From Chryseobacterium sp. 18061 (GTDB lineage Bacteria; Pseudomonadota; Gammaproteobacteria; Enterobacterales; Enterobacteriaceae), in assembly GCA_902706205.1 (NCBI GenBank), contig CACSKA010000009.1, forward strand, positions 186,001-250,000: a stretch of 64,000 nucleotides of DNA, in the 5' to 3' direction. Below, piece after piece: positions 36,626 to 46,170 of this stretch. Made by a program: the position numbers and the translations under genes. The notes beneath the pieces are model-generated. The model ran no database searches and had not been told where the DNA came from. It saw nothing but the letters and a program-made list of their open reading frames with translations. Every line of letters starts with the position of its first letter. The first letter of the stretch is position 1.

Positions 36626-37624
36626 TCAGCGTTTGACTTTGCTATTGCGCTGCGTCAGCAGAATATTCGCCAGTACCGCCACCACAATGATGACGCCTCG
36701 CACGACCTGCTGGAAAAAGGAGTTAATCCCGATAAGCACCAGACCATTGCCGATAAGTGTGATAACCAGTACTCCGAGCAGCGTGCCGAACAATGAGCCA
36801 CGCCCACCGGAAAGTGCCGTTCCCCCCACCACGACGGCAGCAATCACATCAAACTCCAAACCGTTAGCTGCACCGGCATTACCGGACCCTAGCCGCGCGG
36901 CCAGCAGAATACCGGTGACAGCAGCAAGCAGCCCGGAGAGAGTAAAAATCATGATGCGGATGCGTCTGACGTTAATGCCACAGAGCTGCGCCGCCGTCGC
37001 ATTCCCGCCTACCGCAAAAACCGAGCGACCGAATGCGGTTTTACGACTGACAAAAACGAAGATCACAAACAGAATCATCATGATCAGTGCTGACACCGGC
37101 AGACCGAGAAACTGCCCACCTAACCAGTCCAGCACGTCGCTTTCATCAATAGGCACCGGTAGCGCATTGGTCATAAATAACCCCATCCCGCGCAAGGCAC
37201 TCCATAACCCCAGAGTGGCCACAAAACTCGGAACGCTAAACACGCCGCGTAAAACGCCAGCAAGCGTGCCCATTAGCGCGCCGAGGAGCAGCACCAGCAA
37301 GCAGGCAATGCCCAACGGGACGTGATATTGCAGCAAAAATGCCAGACAGACCGAGACAAACGCCACCATGGGGCCAACACTGACATCGATTTCACCCGCG
37401 ATGATAATCAGCGTCATCGCCCAGGCCGCGATCCCAATGGTGGCCGCATCGCGCAGAATATTCATTTGGTTATTCAGTGAGATAAAGCCGGGTGCATTGA
37501 TGGAAAACACCAGATAGAGAATGGCAATCACTACTAACAGCCCCACTTCGTTAATGTGGCGGCTCATGAACTGTTTAAACGATACGCTTTTGCCTTCCGG
37601 CAACGTTAAAGATGACGCTGACAT
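36626..37624 (-). CDS. yphD: YphD, sugar ABC transporter permease
   Basis: RbsC-type inner-membrane permease, 332 residues from ATG 37624 (MSASSLTLPEGK, with AAGGAAACTGAAT upstream); the same frame also has an ATG at 37654 overlapping the yphE stop. About ten membrane segments; family hallmarks are DVSVGPMVAF and VVVGGTALSGGRGS, the ATPase-coupling loop. Works with YphE and YphF. Confidence 0.94.
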   Translation of the reverse strand: MSASSLTLPEGKSVSFKQFMSRHINEVGLLVVIAILYLVFSINAPGFISLNNQMNILRDAATIGIAAWAMTLIIIAGEIDVSVGPMVAFVSVCLAFLLQYHVPLGIACLLVLLLGALMGTLAGVLRGVFSVPSFVATLGLWSALRGMGLFMTNALPVPIDESDVLDWLGGQFLGLPVSALIMMILFVIFVFVSRKTAFGRSVFAVGGNATAAQLCGINVRRIRIMIFTLSGLLAAVTGILLAARLGSGNAGAANGLEFDVIAAVVVGGTALSGGRGSLFGTLLGVLVITLIGNGLVLIGINSFFQQVVRGVIIVVAVLANILLTQRNSKVKR

Positions 37625-37650
37625 ATTCAGTTTCCTTGGGATGGGTGCCA

Positions 37651-39168
37651 TCAATGTACGGTCAGAATGGCGGACATCAGGGCATCGACACTGACCGGTG
37701 AGTGAAATTCACGGGTGAAAGTACCGTGCTGCAACAGCAAAATGCGGTCGCACACTAGTGGTAATTCCTCCACTTCACTGGAGATAAACACCACGCTTTT
37801 TCCTTCTGCGGCCAGCTCACGAACGATGCGATAGATTTGCTGTTTGGCTTCAATATCGACTCCGCGAGTTGGCTCATCGAGCAACAGGATTTGGCTACCG
37901 GCATACACCCAACGTCCGATCACCACTTTTTGCTGATTGCCCCCTGAAAGTGTGCCAATGGGCGTTTCACTGCTGGCAGCCTTGACCGTCATTCGCGCCA
38001 TCACCTCATGAGTCACTCGGCGGATAGCCTCCCACTGCAACACACCGCGAACGCTGACCTTATGCCGATTGGTTATCACCGTATTCTCATCGACGCCCAG
38101 CCAAGGAATGACTCCTGCTTCTTTGCGGTTTTCAGGGGTGTACCCGATCCCTCGCCGCAACATTTCACCGTAATCAGGACGTTTGATGGCTTCGCCGTTA
38201 ACCCGGATTTCCCCGCAATCAAAGGCATCCAGTCCAACAATGGCTTTAAGCAATTCGCTGCGTCCTGCGCCAAGCAGACCGGCAATACCAAGCACTTCGC
38301 CGCGACGAAGTGTAAAGTTGATCCCGGCGAGTTTCGGTAACTGACTCAGGCCCAGAACTTCCAAAACCGGTTCGCCATTTATTACTGAGGTCTCGACAGG
38401 ACTGCTGTCAGCATGCGCGCGGCCCAACATCATCGAAACAATATGACCGGTTGGAGTACTGTCCAGCACGACATCACCAGCGACCTGACCATCACGCATG
38501 ATGGTGGCACAGGAGGCGATGCGGCGAATCTCCTCCATGCGATGACTGACGTAGATGACCGCCACACCCAATGCCGACATTTTCTTCACTGCGGTGATAA
38601 CCAGCTCCACTTCAGCACTGGCAAGCGAGCTGGTCGGTTCATCGAGGATGACTACTCGCGGCTCGCCCTTCATCACCCGCGCTATCTCCACCAGCTGTTT
38701 TTGAGCCGGACTGAGTGAAGAAACCAGTTGGTCAGGACTCACCTCAACGCCCAGCGAATGAAGGCTTTGCAGCGCCTCATTTTTCATCCGAATGTGATCG
38801 ACCATGCCGTTGCGTCGTGGCCAGTGCCCCAGGCAGAGATTCTCCGCCACCGTTAGCCCTTCAACCAAACTGAGCTCCTGGTAGACTGCTCGCACCCCCA
38901 GCTCGACAGCGCGACGGGTTAGCGTTGCTTCATCGCCTTCCAGCCGGGCTTCACCAATCCAGATCTCCCCGCTGTCCGGGCTCTCGCTGCCTGTCAGCAA
39001 ACGAATCAGGGTTGATTTACCCGCACCATTTTTGCCGAGTAAAGCACGCACTTCGCCTTTCTTCAGTGTGAAGTTGACGTTATCCAGCGCAACCACACCA
39101 GGGTAACGCTTATTTCCGTCCACCACTTTTGCTACCGGTACAGCTTCTGTTTGCGTTGTCGTAAACAT
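37651..39168 (-). CDS. yphE: YphE, sugar ABC transporter ATP-binding protein
   Basis: RbsA-type protein of 505 residues with two fused nucleotide-binding domains. NBD1 has Walker A GKNGAGKST, a degenerate signature LSPAQKQ and Walker B VVILDEPTSSL. NBD2 has the degenerate Walker A GLLGAGRSE, signature LSGGNQQK and Walker B ILLLDEPTRG, the usual asymmetry of this family. The start at 39168 (MFTTTQTEAVPVAK) has GAGGTGCTT just upstream; an ATG 15 bp further up is less well placed. Confidence 0.94.
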   Translation of the reverse strand: MFTTTQTEAVPVAKVVDGNKRYPGVVALDNVNFTLKKGEVRALLGKNGAGKSTLIRLLTGSESPDSGEIWIGEARLEGDEATLTRRAVELGVRAVYQELSLVEGLTVAENLCLGHWPRRNGMVDHIRMKNEALQSLHSLGVEVSPDQLVSSLSPAQKQLVEIARVMKGEPRVVILDEPTSSLASAEVELVITAVKKMSALGVAVIYVSHRMEEIRRIASCATIMRDGQVAGDVVLDSTPTGHIVSMMLGRAHADSSPVETSVINGEPVLEVLGLSQLPKLAGINFTLRRGEVLGIAGLLGAGRSELLKAIVGLDAFDCGEIRVNGEAIKRPDYGEMLRRGIGYTPENRKEAGVIPWLGVDENTVITNRHKVSVRGVLQWEAIRRVTHEVMARMTVKAASSETPIGTLSGGNQQKVVIGRWVYAGSQILLLDEPTRGVDIEAKQQIYRIVRELAAEGKSVVFISSEVEELPLVCDRILLLQHGTFTREFHSPVSVDALMSAILTVH

Positions 39169-39195
39169 AAGCACCTCAGCCATTGAACAATGCGT

Positions 39196-40179
39196 TTAAG
39201 GCAGACCATCCACATGCGTTGTCAGCCATTGTTTGCCATCTTCCACTTTGGTGTAGAGATCGATAGGCACCTGAATCACCTTCTCTGTCGGCGGTTTTTT
39301 ATTCACAACATTCAGAGTCTGGGCAAAAACGGCATCCCCCATTTTCTTACCGGAAATATCCACCACGGCTTTCAGCACCTGATTGCTCTCAAGTTCCTGA
39401 GCGATTTCGGTGGTCATATCGGAGCCGAAAACGACAATTTTTCCGGCCTGATTCTGATTACGCACGGCTTTAACCGCCCCCAGCGTTGCGCCACCCGACT
39501 CGCCCATAATGGCATTCAGACCCGACGTCGAAATAATCAGTTTTTCCCCCGTGGAAATGGCTTTATCCAGCACCGTGCCTTCCTGGTTCGCCACAATTTT
39601 CGCCCCCGGCACGCGTGCTTTCAGCGCCGCTTCAAACCCTTTTCGCCGCTGGACGCACACTTCAAAGGCTTCGCAATTGATCACCGCTATTTTGGGTTCG
39701 CTGATATGGCTGGCGATAAAATAATCTGCTGCTGCATTACCGAGTTTTTTACCGAACTCCTGCGGATCGCCCACCAGATACGCGGCAACATATTTATCAA
39801 CGCCTTTTGCATTAATGCAGGTGTTGTAGCAAATCACCGGAATACCGCCCTCACTGGCACGGCGAACGGTACGGCTACTGCCATTTTCGGAGACGGCAGA
39901 CAAGATAATGGCGTCCACGTTGCGCGCTACCAGGGTATCGACAAAGGTACTTTCTTTAGATATATCTCCCTGGGCATTGGTTTCGATTAACTGAACCTGC
40001 ACCGTCGAGGCTTTCGCCGCATCCTGAACCCCCTGACGTACACCTGAGTAATACCCTTGGGTATCCAGATAGATAGCGCCGATGGTCATTTTTTTCTCGG
40101 CTGCGAAGCCAGTAACAAACCAACTGCACAGCGTAAAGACCAATAACGAGATAATCGGTGTTCTGATGTGTCTGAGCAT
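39196..40179 (-). CDS. yphF: YphF, periplasmic sugar-binding protein
   Basis: Type I periplasmic binding protein of the ribose/galactose group, 327 residues, same length as E. coli YphF as I recall. It has a signal peptide (about residues 1-27, ending GFAAEKK) and an RbsB-like fold (GAIYLDTQGYYSGVRQGV, DAIILSAVSENGS, VVFGSDMTTEIAQEL). It supplies the importer YphDE. Its ligand is not known; sugar-alcohol or aldose specificity would fit the neighbours. Confidence 0.93.
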   Translation of the reverse strand: MLRHIRTPIISLLVFTLCSWFVTGFAAEKKMTIGAIYLDTQGYYSGVRQGVQDAAKASTVQVQLIETNAQGDISKESTFVDTLVARNVDAIILSAVSENGSSRTVRRASEGGIPVICYNTCINAKGVDKYVAAYLVGDPQEFGKKLGNAAADYFIASHISEPKIAVINCEAFEVCVQRRKGFEAALKARVPGAKIVANQEGTVLDKAISTGEKLIISTSGLNAIMGESGGATLGAVKAVRNQNQAGKIVVFGSDMTTEIAQELESNQVLKAVVDISGKKMGDAVFAQTLNVVNKKPPTEKVIQVPIDLYTKVEDGKQWLTTHVDGLP

Positions 40180-40206
40180 GAGGGGCTCCTTCCGGGTTAT
40201 CGAATG

Positions 40207-43200
40207 TTAGTGAACGAGTGGCATCACAAAGGGCATCACCTGAGCAAACAGCGCCGCTTTCGGCCAGGCTGGGTTCAATTTCTCCAGTGCATTGCAGACG
40301 TTTTCATATCCCTCAACATCACCAAGTCCTGCGGCTGACAGCGCTTCCACCAGCAGGCATTTCTCCCGGTGTTGTTGTTGCAGGTCGGCATACAGCGACA
40401 AGAGATCCGGCTGGGAGACGGCAAAGAAGTCTGCTTCAATCGGATTTTTCGCCATCTGCTGTGCCCACAGCTTCATCTCAGTGAACAGGTGGGCCGATGC
40501 CGACTGTTCACCTAACATTTTCAATGCCATGCCTTGCCAGAAGAGATAATCGATAGGCTGATCGTTGTAGTAACTGTGGATGTTGATAGTGCGATCGCCC
40601 GTTACCGCGAGGTGCAGGCAGCGCTGTGTTTCCGCTTCATCCCCTTGCATCTGTGCGCAAACGGCTAACGCAAACCAGATATCGTTATCGGTCTGACCGG
40701 GCAGGCGACCTTCACTCAGATTCTCAGGGTAATTCAGGGCGTCCTGCAGTAAAGCCACTGCAGACTGGGGCTGTTGGCGTTCAATCTGTTGCCACGCCCG
40801 CAGCAACTGGTTAAGGATAAACTGGCTGGTGACTTTTCCCTCGCCTCCCTCCCATGGGTGGAATTTACGCGTCGCCAGAATCTCTGACGCTTTCGTGGTC
40901 GCGCCTGTCAGGTGCCACAAATTCAATAACTCAGCGGTCAAATCGTCACGCTTAAGAGCGCAGGGCAAATGTGTCTCAAGGCGTGCAAGACGTGTTTGCG
41001 CTGACACCCCGGTCAGCTTATCCAGCAGGTCTCGTTCAAAAAGCAACCGGGCATCTTGCGGAGACAATTGGCAGGCAGTGTCCAGATAACGGGCAGCCTT
41101 TACCCCGTCCTGCTTTTTATTCCAGGCGTGGATTGCCAGTCCGCGCCAGCCATCAGCAAACTCTGGCGCCATCTCTACGCTGCGCTGCCACAGTGCGATA
41201 GCCTTGTCGTAATTACGTTTGCTGTAAAAGAAGCAGGCCAATAAATGGCGGGCAAACCAGCACTCTTCAATACTGGCCAGCGCGGCCACTTCGTCGAGGG
41301 TATTGGGGAAACGGACAAACGCCGGAAATGCTTCACGAGCCTGTTCGACCAACCCGGCGCGCTCCGCTGCAGGCTTGAGGCTAGCCTGCAGATAGAGCGG
41401 AAGTGTGCGCTGACAGTCGAGCGCTACCAGCATTTCGCTTGCCAGTTGTGGTAATCCCCAGCTAATGAGTTGCCCCGCAGTGATCAGGGCATTCACATCA
41501 CGACCGCGACACATTCCCCGCCATTGCTCAAGGCGAGATTCACTCCCCTCATCATGCCAACAGAGCCACCACAGCGTCGGATTCAGAGGATAGTCACGCA
41601 ACAGCATCTCACGCTGAAGACGGGCATCGTCCCGGCACCCGCTGCGGAGTAGCAACAGGTTTTGCAGACACAACACGGCCTGGTTAGTCGGACACGCGAG
41701 CAAACTTTGATGACAAAAATCCAGCCCTACGTCGTTATCGCCCTGGCGAGCTGCCAGTCGTGCCAGGCCATAATAGCCACCGGCTTTGCTGTTACCGCTC
41801 CAGACTGCGCGCCAGAAGTCCTCCTCGGCATCCTGCCATTTTTCCAGACGCTCAGAAGCACTGGCACGGATCAGGCTTGCCTGGCCACATTGAGGATTTT
41901 TATTCAGACCATGCGCACGTTTCAACGCCTGAGTGGCATAGCTGATAGCACAAGCATAATCAGCACGATTGTACTCAAGCAGCGCCAGCGCCAGGTTACA
42001 ACGATAGTCGTGCGTATCCAGCTCGACGCCGCGCAGGTAGTAGTCAAATGGGGAACGGCTAGCGTGGTGATATTGCTCAAGATGCTGACCAATAAACCAC
42101 GCTTCATCAACGCTGGTTATCTCAGCTGCCGTCAATGGCACTTTCGCCACTTCCGGCAGGGGTATAGCTGTGGGCTGATGCTCCTGATAGCGCAGCGCAA
42201 CCTTGCCCTTCGCATCAATCAATTCTATGGTCATTCTTATCGGATCAATGTCGCTCAACAGGCCCTGCATTACAGTGGCAGGCGTCAACTCGACGGCGCT
42301 ATCCAGCAATGTTTCACGATTTTCAGTTTCCCTGATGACCAGTCGATAGCCCGATAAAGGAGCGATAGCATACAGCCCCCATTCAGTCCCCTGCTCCGTG
42401 CGTTGTAGTTTGATAACCGCATCACGGGAAGCGTTTTGCACCATTCCCAGCGAGTGGTAAGGCAGGAAATATTGCTCAAAACGTTTCTCTTCCCAGGCAT
42501 CGAGCCAGGTAAAATCCGGCTGGTTATCGGCAAAGATACCGGTCATAAGCTCAATATAAGGACCATTGGTATCCGTCAGGCTCCTATCCCATGCCTGACC
42601 AAATTCACTGTAGCCCCAACTCCACTGTTTTTTCCCTGGTGCAATATGGTGGTTAGCGACATGCAACAGTCCGCCATTTTCATCATGGCTCCACGCCCCA
42701 ACAAAATCGTAGGCCGATTTTTCCGCCATATAGGACGTGGGCACCGGCACGTTTTTGTAGCGAGAGATATCGACGCCCGCCGAATAATCCACTTTGTAAT
42801 AGGTTCCGGTCGCGATAGGGAACGCCGAGACGGCTCGTTTCCCGTGGTCAAATACGGCCGTTACATCAGGTGGAAAGACGCTTTGATGGCCCTCACCACC
42901 TTTGACAGCCGGATTCGCCCACCACAGGAAATGACGCGGTGTCGCGTTGCCGTTGTAGACGCGACTGCCAATTTCCAGAGCGGCACGTTCCGGTCTAAGG
43001 GTAAATCCGGTCATCACCTGAAGGCCATGCATCGGCTCGGTTTCACCCACCCATACGGTTTGTGCTCCGTCTTCATGCGCCTCAATCGTGAAATCGACGG
43101 GCATAAATGTTGTTGGTCGATGATGCTGCGGCCAGTTAAATTCTATCCCCCCCGATATCCATGGCCCCAATAGCCCCACTAACGCAGGCTTAATAACCTC

Positions 43201-43488
43201 ATTGTGATAAACAAAATCGCGCTGTCTGACTTTATCCCACGCCCTGTGCACCCGCCCGCCAAGCTCAGGCAAAATCATGACTTTGATGTAGTCATTCTCC
43301 AGCCATACTGCCTGCCACTCTTTGAGTGTCTTGTTCTCACTGAGCGTATCGGTCACGCCATAGGGATACACAGCTCCGGATGACCCTTGATAGACACGAT
43401 TTTCCAGAAACATGGGATGAATATCCTGTGGTCCGGTTTCATAAGTCGGTATCTGGAGGCTTTCCTGCCAAACATTTACTGGATTCAT
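40207..43488 (-). CDS. yphG: YphG, large DUF5107 protein with TPR repeats
   Basis: The protein is 1093 residues from ATG 43488 (MNPVNVWQESLQIPTYETG, with GAGGGCGAT upstream); the open frame extends to 43614 but the added residues look unrelated. The N-terminal half (about 1-420) is the DUF5107 domain, mutarotase-like in texture (ILPELGGRVHRAWDK, WISGGIEFNWPQHH, GGLLHVANHH), and the C-terminal half is a run of TPR-like helices (YACAISYATQALKRA, YDKAIALWQRSVEMAPEFADGW). No signal peptide. First gene of the minus-strand yphGFEDCB cluster and divergent from the regulator; probably a carbohydrate-binding or epimerising enzyme, but that is inference. Confidence 0.88.
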   Translation of the reverse strand: MNPVNVWQESLQIPTYETGPQDIHPMFLENRVYQGSSGAVYPYGVTDTLSENKTLKEWQAVWLENDYIKVMILPELGGRVHRAWDKVRQRDFVYHNEVIKPALVGLLGPWISGGIEFNWPQHHRPTTFMPVDFTIEAHEDGAQTVWVGETEPMHGLQVMTGFTLRPERAALEIGSRVYNGNATPRHFLWWANPAVKGGEGHQSVFPPDVTAVFDHGKRAVSAFPIATGTYYKVDYSAGVDISRYKNVPVPTSYMAEKSAYDFVGAWSHDENGGLLHVANHHIAPGKKQWSWGYSEFGQAWDRSLTDTNGPYIELMTGIFADNQPDFTWLDAWEEKRFEQYFLPYHSLGMVQNASRDAVIKLQRTEQGTEWGLYAIAPLSGYRLVIRETENRETLLDSAVELTPATVMQGLLSDIDPIRMTIELIDAKGKVALRYQEHQPTAIPLPEVAKVPLTAAEITSVDEAWFIGQHLEQYHHASRSPFDYYLRGVELDTHDYRCNLALALLEYNRADYACAISYATQALKRAHGLNKNPQCGQASLIRASASERLEKWQDAEEDFWRAVWSGNSKAGGYYGLARLAARQGDNDVGLDFCHQSLLACPTNQAVLCLQNLLLLRSGCRDDARLQREMLLRDYPLNPTLWWLCWHDEGSESRLEQWRGMCRGRDVNALITAGQLISWGLPQLASEMLVALDCQRTLPLYLQASLKPAAERAGLVEQAREAFPAFVRFPNTLDEVAALASIEECWFARHLLACFFYSKRNYDKAIALWQRSVEMAPEFADGWRGLAIHAWNKKQDGVKAARYLDTACQLSPQDARLLFERDLLDKLTGVSAQTRLARLETHLPCALKRDDLTAELLNLWHLTGATTKASEILATRKFHPWEGGEGKVTSQFILNQLLRAWQQIERQQPQSAVALLQDALNYPENLSEGRLPGQTDNDIWFALAVCAQMQGDEAETQRCLHLAVTGDRTINIHSYYNDQPIDYLFWQGMALKMLGEQSASAHLFTEMKLWAQQMAKNPIEADFFAVSQPDLLSLYADLQQQHREKCLLVEALSAAGLGDVEGYENVCNALEKLNPAWPKAALFAQVMPFVMPLVH

Positions 43489-43604
43489 ATCGCCCTCAAT
43501 ATTAACAAGACATACTGAATTAAAAGATTGATGGCAGTTTAATGAACAATCTGGCAATGTTTTTGCACAATAATCACGCATTACAGTAAACAGAGTTAAG
43601 TTAA
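43489..43604. promoter_or_regulatory. Divergent control region yphG/yphH
   Basis: A 116-bp AT-rich gap between the divergent operon and its likely ROK regulator. It holds AT-rich segments such as TTAAAAGATTGATGGCAG and TTTAATGAACAATCTGGC. No clear perfect operator palindrome was found by eye, so the exact sites stay open. Confidence 0.5.
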
Positions 43605-44810
43605 ATGAGAGCATGTATCAATAACCAACAGATCCGCCACTACAACAAATGCGTGCTCCTTGAACTTCTGTATCGGGTGAAACGTGCCAATAAATCCACG
43701 CTGGCGCGCCTGGCCCAAATCTCTATCCCGGCGGTAAGCAATATTCTGGAGGAGCTTGAACGCGAGAGGCGGGTACTGAATGTCGAAGATGAAAAACAGA
43801 CGCGTGGACACAGCAGTGGCACCTGGCTGATTTCGCCAGAAGGAGACTGGACGCTGTGCCTGAATGTTACGCCCACCTGTATCGAGTCTCAGTTGGCTAA
43901 CACCTGTCTGAGTCCAAAAGGTGAATTTGAACGCTTTGCTATCAGCGCTCCTGATCCGCAAGCACTGCTGGCAGAGATCGAAAAATGCTGGCACCGTCAC
44001 CGCAAATTATGGCCCGATCGAACCATTAATCTGGCACTGGCTATCCATGGTCAGGTCGATCCGGTGACCGGCGTATCGCAAACTATGCCGCAAGCCCCTT
44101 GGAAAACACCTGTAGAAGTGAAGTATCTTCTGGAAGAGAAGTTGGGGATCCGCGTGATGGTGGACAATGACTGCGTGATGCTGGCGCTGGCTGAAAAGTG
44201 GCAAAATACCGCGCGCGACCGTGATTTCTGTGTGATTAACGTTGATTATGGAATTGGATCGTCCTTTGTGATTAACGATCAGGTTTATCGCGGCAGCCTG
44301 TACGGCAGCGGACAAATCGGTCATACCATTATCGCGCCAGACGGCGTTGTCTGTGACTGCGGGCGTTATGGTTGCCTGGAAACCGTTGCCTCACTGAGCG
44401 CCCTGAAAAAACAGGCCCGTGTATGGTTAAAAACGCAACCTCCGATCACGGGATTGAGCCCTGAAACCGTGACCACAGCACAACTGATTGACGCCTGGGA
44501 AAGAGGGGAACCCTGGGTAAGAAATTGGGTCGATAATTCCGCAAATGCCATCGGCCTTAGCCTGTACAATCTTCTCAACATATTGAATATCAATCAGATA
44601 TTATTCTACGGCCGAAGCTGCGCCTTTGGTACAACCTGGCTTAATACCATTATGCGGCAAATTGGTTTCAATCCTTTCGATCATGGCGACACTTCCCGGG
44701 CACGTTCAACGCAGATCGGCTTTGGCACCCTAACGCAAGTAGAGCAAGTGTTGGGAATCGGGTATTTGTATATTGAGGCTCAGCTTGCCTTGATGCGCCA
44801 GGTGAAGTGA
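43605..44810 (+). CDS. yphH: YphH, ROK-family transcriptional regulator
   Basis: The 401-residue protein has an N-terminal winged helix-turn-helix (KSTLARLAQISIPAVSNILEEL) and a ROK sugar-kinase-like domain with MVDNDCVMLALAEKW, DYGIGSSFVIND and the zinc-binding CDCGRYGCLE. NagC/Mlc-type proteins of this build are sugar-responsive repressors. Its divergent position beside yphG makes control of the yph genes the natural guess. E. coli YphH is about the same length. Confidence 0.92.
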   Translation: MRACINNQQIRHYNKCVLLELLYRVKRANKSTLARLAQISIPAVSNILEELERERRVLNVEDEKQTRGHSSGTWLISPEGDWTLCLNVTPTCIESQLANTCLSPKGEFERFAISAPDPQALLAEIEKCWHRHRKLWPDRTINLALAIHGQVDPVTGVSQTMPQAPWKTPVEVKYLLEEKLGIRVMVDNDCVMLALAEKWQNTARDRDFCVINVDYGIGSSFVINDQVYRGSLYGSGQIGHTIIAPDGVVCDCGRYGCLETVASLSALKKQARVWLKTQPPITGLSPETVTTAQLIDAWERGEPWVRNWVDNSANAIGLSLYNLLNILNINQILFYGRSCAFGTTWLNTIMRQIGFNPFDHGDTSRARSTQIGFGTLTQVEQVLGIGYLYIEAQLALMRQVK

Positions 44811-44891
44811 TTGTTTGTGGACAGATTTCTGGCGCGAGCAGTCATTGTGTATTAGGTTTTAATGACTTCCCTTTTGCACAACGGAACTGCT

Positions 44892-45314
44892 ATGAACTCA
44901 ATTCGTTATTTCGATTTTGGCTCATCACGCTCGCTGCTGCTATTGATTGCCCGCATCGCGCTGGTGGCGTTGTTCATTATTTTTGGTTATCCGAAAATGA
45001 TGGGCTTTAGCGGAACGGTACAGTACATGGCCTCGAGCGGCGCGCCGGTTCCAATGTTATCAGCGATTATCGCGGTGATAATGGAAGTGCCTGCGGCAAT
45101 TCTCATTGTGCTCGGGTTTTTTACCCGTCCGCTGGCAGTGCTGTTTGTCTTTTATACGCTGGGAACGGCGGTTATTGGACATCACTACTGGGATATGACC
45201 CCCGCGGCGGTGGTGCCGAACATGATTAACTTCTACAAGAACGTCAGCATTGCCGGTGGTTTTTTACTGCTGGCGATTGTCGGACCTGGGGGGTTGTCGA
45301 TTGACCGCCGTTAG
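44892..45314 (+). CDS. yphA: YphA, DoxX-family inner-membrane protein
   Basis: The protein is 140 residues from ATG 44892 (MNSIRYFDFGSSRSLLLL), the E. coli YphA length, with four predicted membrane helices and the DoxX pattern FIIFGYPKMMGF, EVPAAILIVLGF and TLGTAVIGHHYWD. A longer frame from 44862 lacks support. Function unknown; DoxX proteins are linked to redox and thiol stress. In E. coli it sits at the other (yphB) end of the yph cluster; here it follows yphH. Confidence 0.92.
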   Translation: MNSIRYFDFGSSRSLLLLIARIALVALFIIFGYPKMMGFSGTVQYMASSGAPVPMLSAIIAVIMEVPAAILIVLGFFTRPLAVLFVFYTLGTAVIGHHYWDMTPAAVVPNMINFYKNVSIAGGFLLLAIVGPGGLSIDRR

Positions 45315-45328
45315 GTCATGAAAAAGCA

Positions 45329-45351
45329 AAAGGCCGCAAACGCGACCTTTT
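45329..45351 (+). terminator. Likely terminator after yphA
   Basis: AAAAGGCCGC-AAAC-GCGACCTTTT, one mismatch, about 15 bp past the yphA stop and ending in TTTT. Confidence 0.6.
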
Positions 45352-45438
45352 CCCGGCGGTACACAGCTTAAAGGCTTGATACCGGTAACGCTATGCTTAG
45401 ATTTCTGCCCTGAATACTCCCGCTGCGGACAGAAAACA

Positions 45439-46170
45439 TCAGGAAAATACGTTACGGTCCATTAATGAATAGCAACGTGGATCATGAAGCAATTTGGTAA
45501 CGCCTTGCAATGCCTGCTCCGTTAATACAACCTTACCGTGAATAATACTTTCACGAGTACATCTGTCTTGATAAAAATCATAAATTTGACTCCCGTGGTA
45601 TCCCTTCAAACCACGGTCTGACCATTTTTTCATCTTCGCCTGCCAATATATTGAGTATGTATCTATTGGACAGACTATTTTAGCCCACGGATCACAGACC
45701 AATGTATTTTCAAGTAATTGGTGAGAGCCAGGACCTTTCCATGTCCCCACTAAAACCAGGGCATGGTCTACGGGCATTTTCAGGTAAATCCTTAATATAC
45801 GTACCGGATCTTTAACTTTTTTTTGCAATCCATGTACATGATTCGCAAGATAAGAAAAGGCCAACATCGCATTTTCACCACAGTTACCAGGATTTTTGAT
45901 CCCATTACGATAATCTTGGTCAAGTTTCTGGCAATAGTGCTTAGGGTTTGAATTATATTCTCTTAACTCTCTAAGCTTCTGATTTCTGAGTTTATCCATG
46001 GACACGGTATGCAGTAAATATCGGTTAGGGTCTGTAACCATCCATTCATTTGTCACATTTTTATTAAGGTAAAATTTATTCGCTGCTTTTAATGGCAATC
46101 TATTTCTGGCATATAATAGCGCTCTTTGCAAGATTGGCTGTGCTTGTTCCTTAAACCTTCTATTATCCAT
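45439..46170 (-). CDS. Papain-like cysteine protease/deamidase-type protein (effector-like), unknown
   Basis: The protein is 243 residues from ATG 46170, preceded by AAGGGAAGGGAC. I know no named homologue. A Cys-His-Asp series is visible: Cys97 in NPGNCGENAMLAFSYL, His136 in VDHALVLVG and Asp160 in VCDPWA. GNCGE at a helix start, DH before a hydrophobic strand and DPW(A) is the layout of papain-fold effectors such as the SseI/Pasteurella-toxin group. No signal peptide, membrane helix or N-terminal pre-toxin domain; basic, with a Lys/Arg/Asn-rich N-terminal half. The gene is clearly more AT-rich than its neighbours and stands alone between yphA and glyA with a long AT-rich leader, so it looks acquired. 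A bacterial transglutaminase-like housekeeping enzyme is the main alternative. Confidence 0.55.
   Translation of the reverse strand: MDNRRFKEQAQPILQRALLYARNRLPLKAANKFYLNKNVTNEWMVTDPNRYLLHTVSMDKLRNQKLRELREYNSNPKHYCQKLDQDYRNGIKNPGNCGENAMLAFSYLANHVHGLQKKVKDPVRILRIYLKMPVDHALVLVGTWKGPGSHQLLENTLVCDPWAKIVCPIDTYSIYWQAKMKKWSDRGLKGYHGSQIYDFYQDRCTRESIIHGKVVLTEQALQGVTKLLHDPRCYSLMDRNVFS

Noticed and set aside
37651..39168. Degenerate second Walker A (GLLGAGRSE) in YphE as a sign of inactivation
   Set aside because: This is the normal asymmetry of RbsA/MglA-type sugar ABC ATPases, not decay.
41662..42357. 231-codon plus-strand frame opposite yphG
   Set aside because: Lies wholly inside the DUF5107/TPR gene with no ribosome site; shadow.
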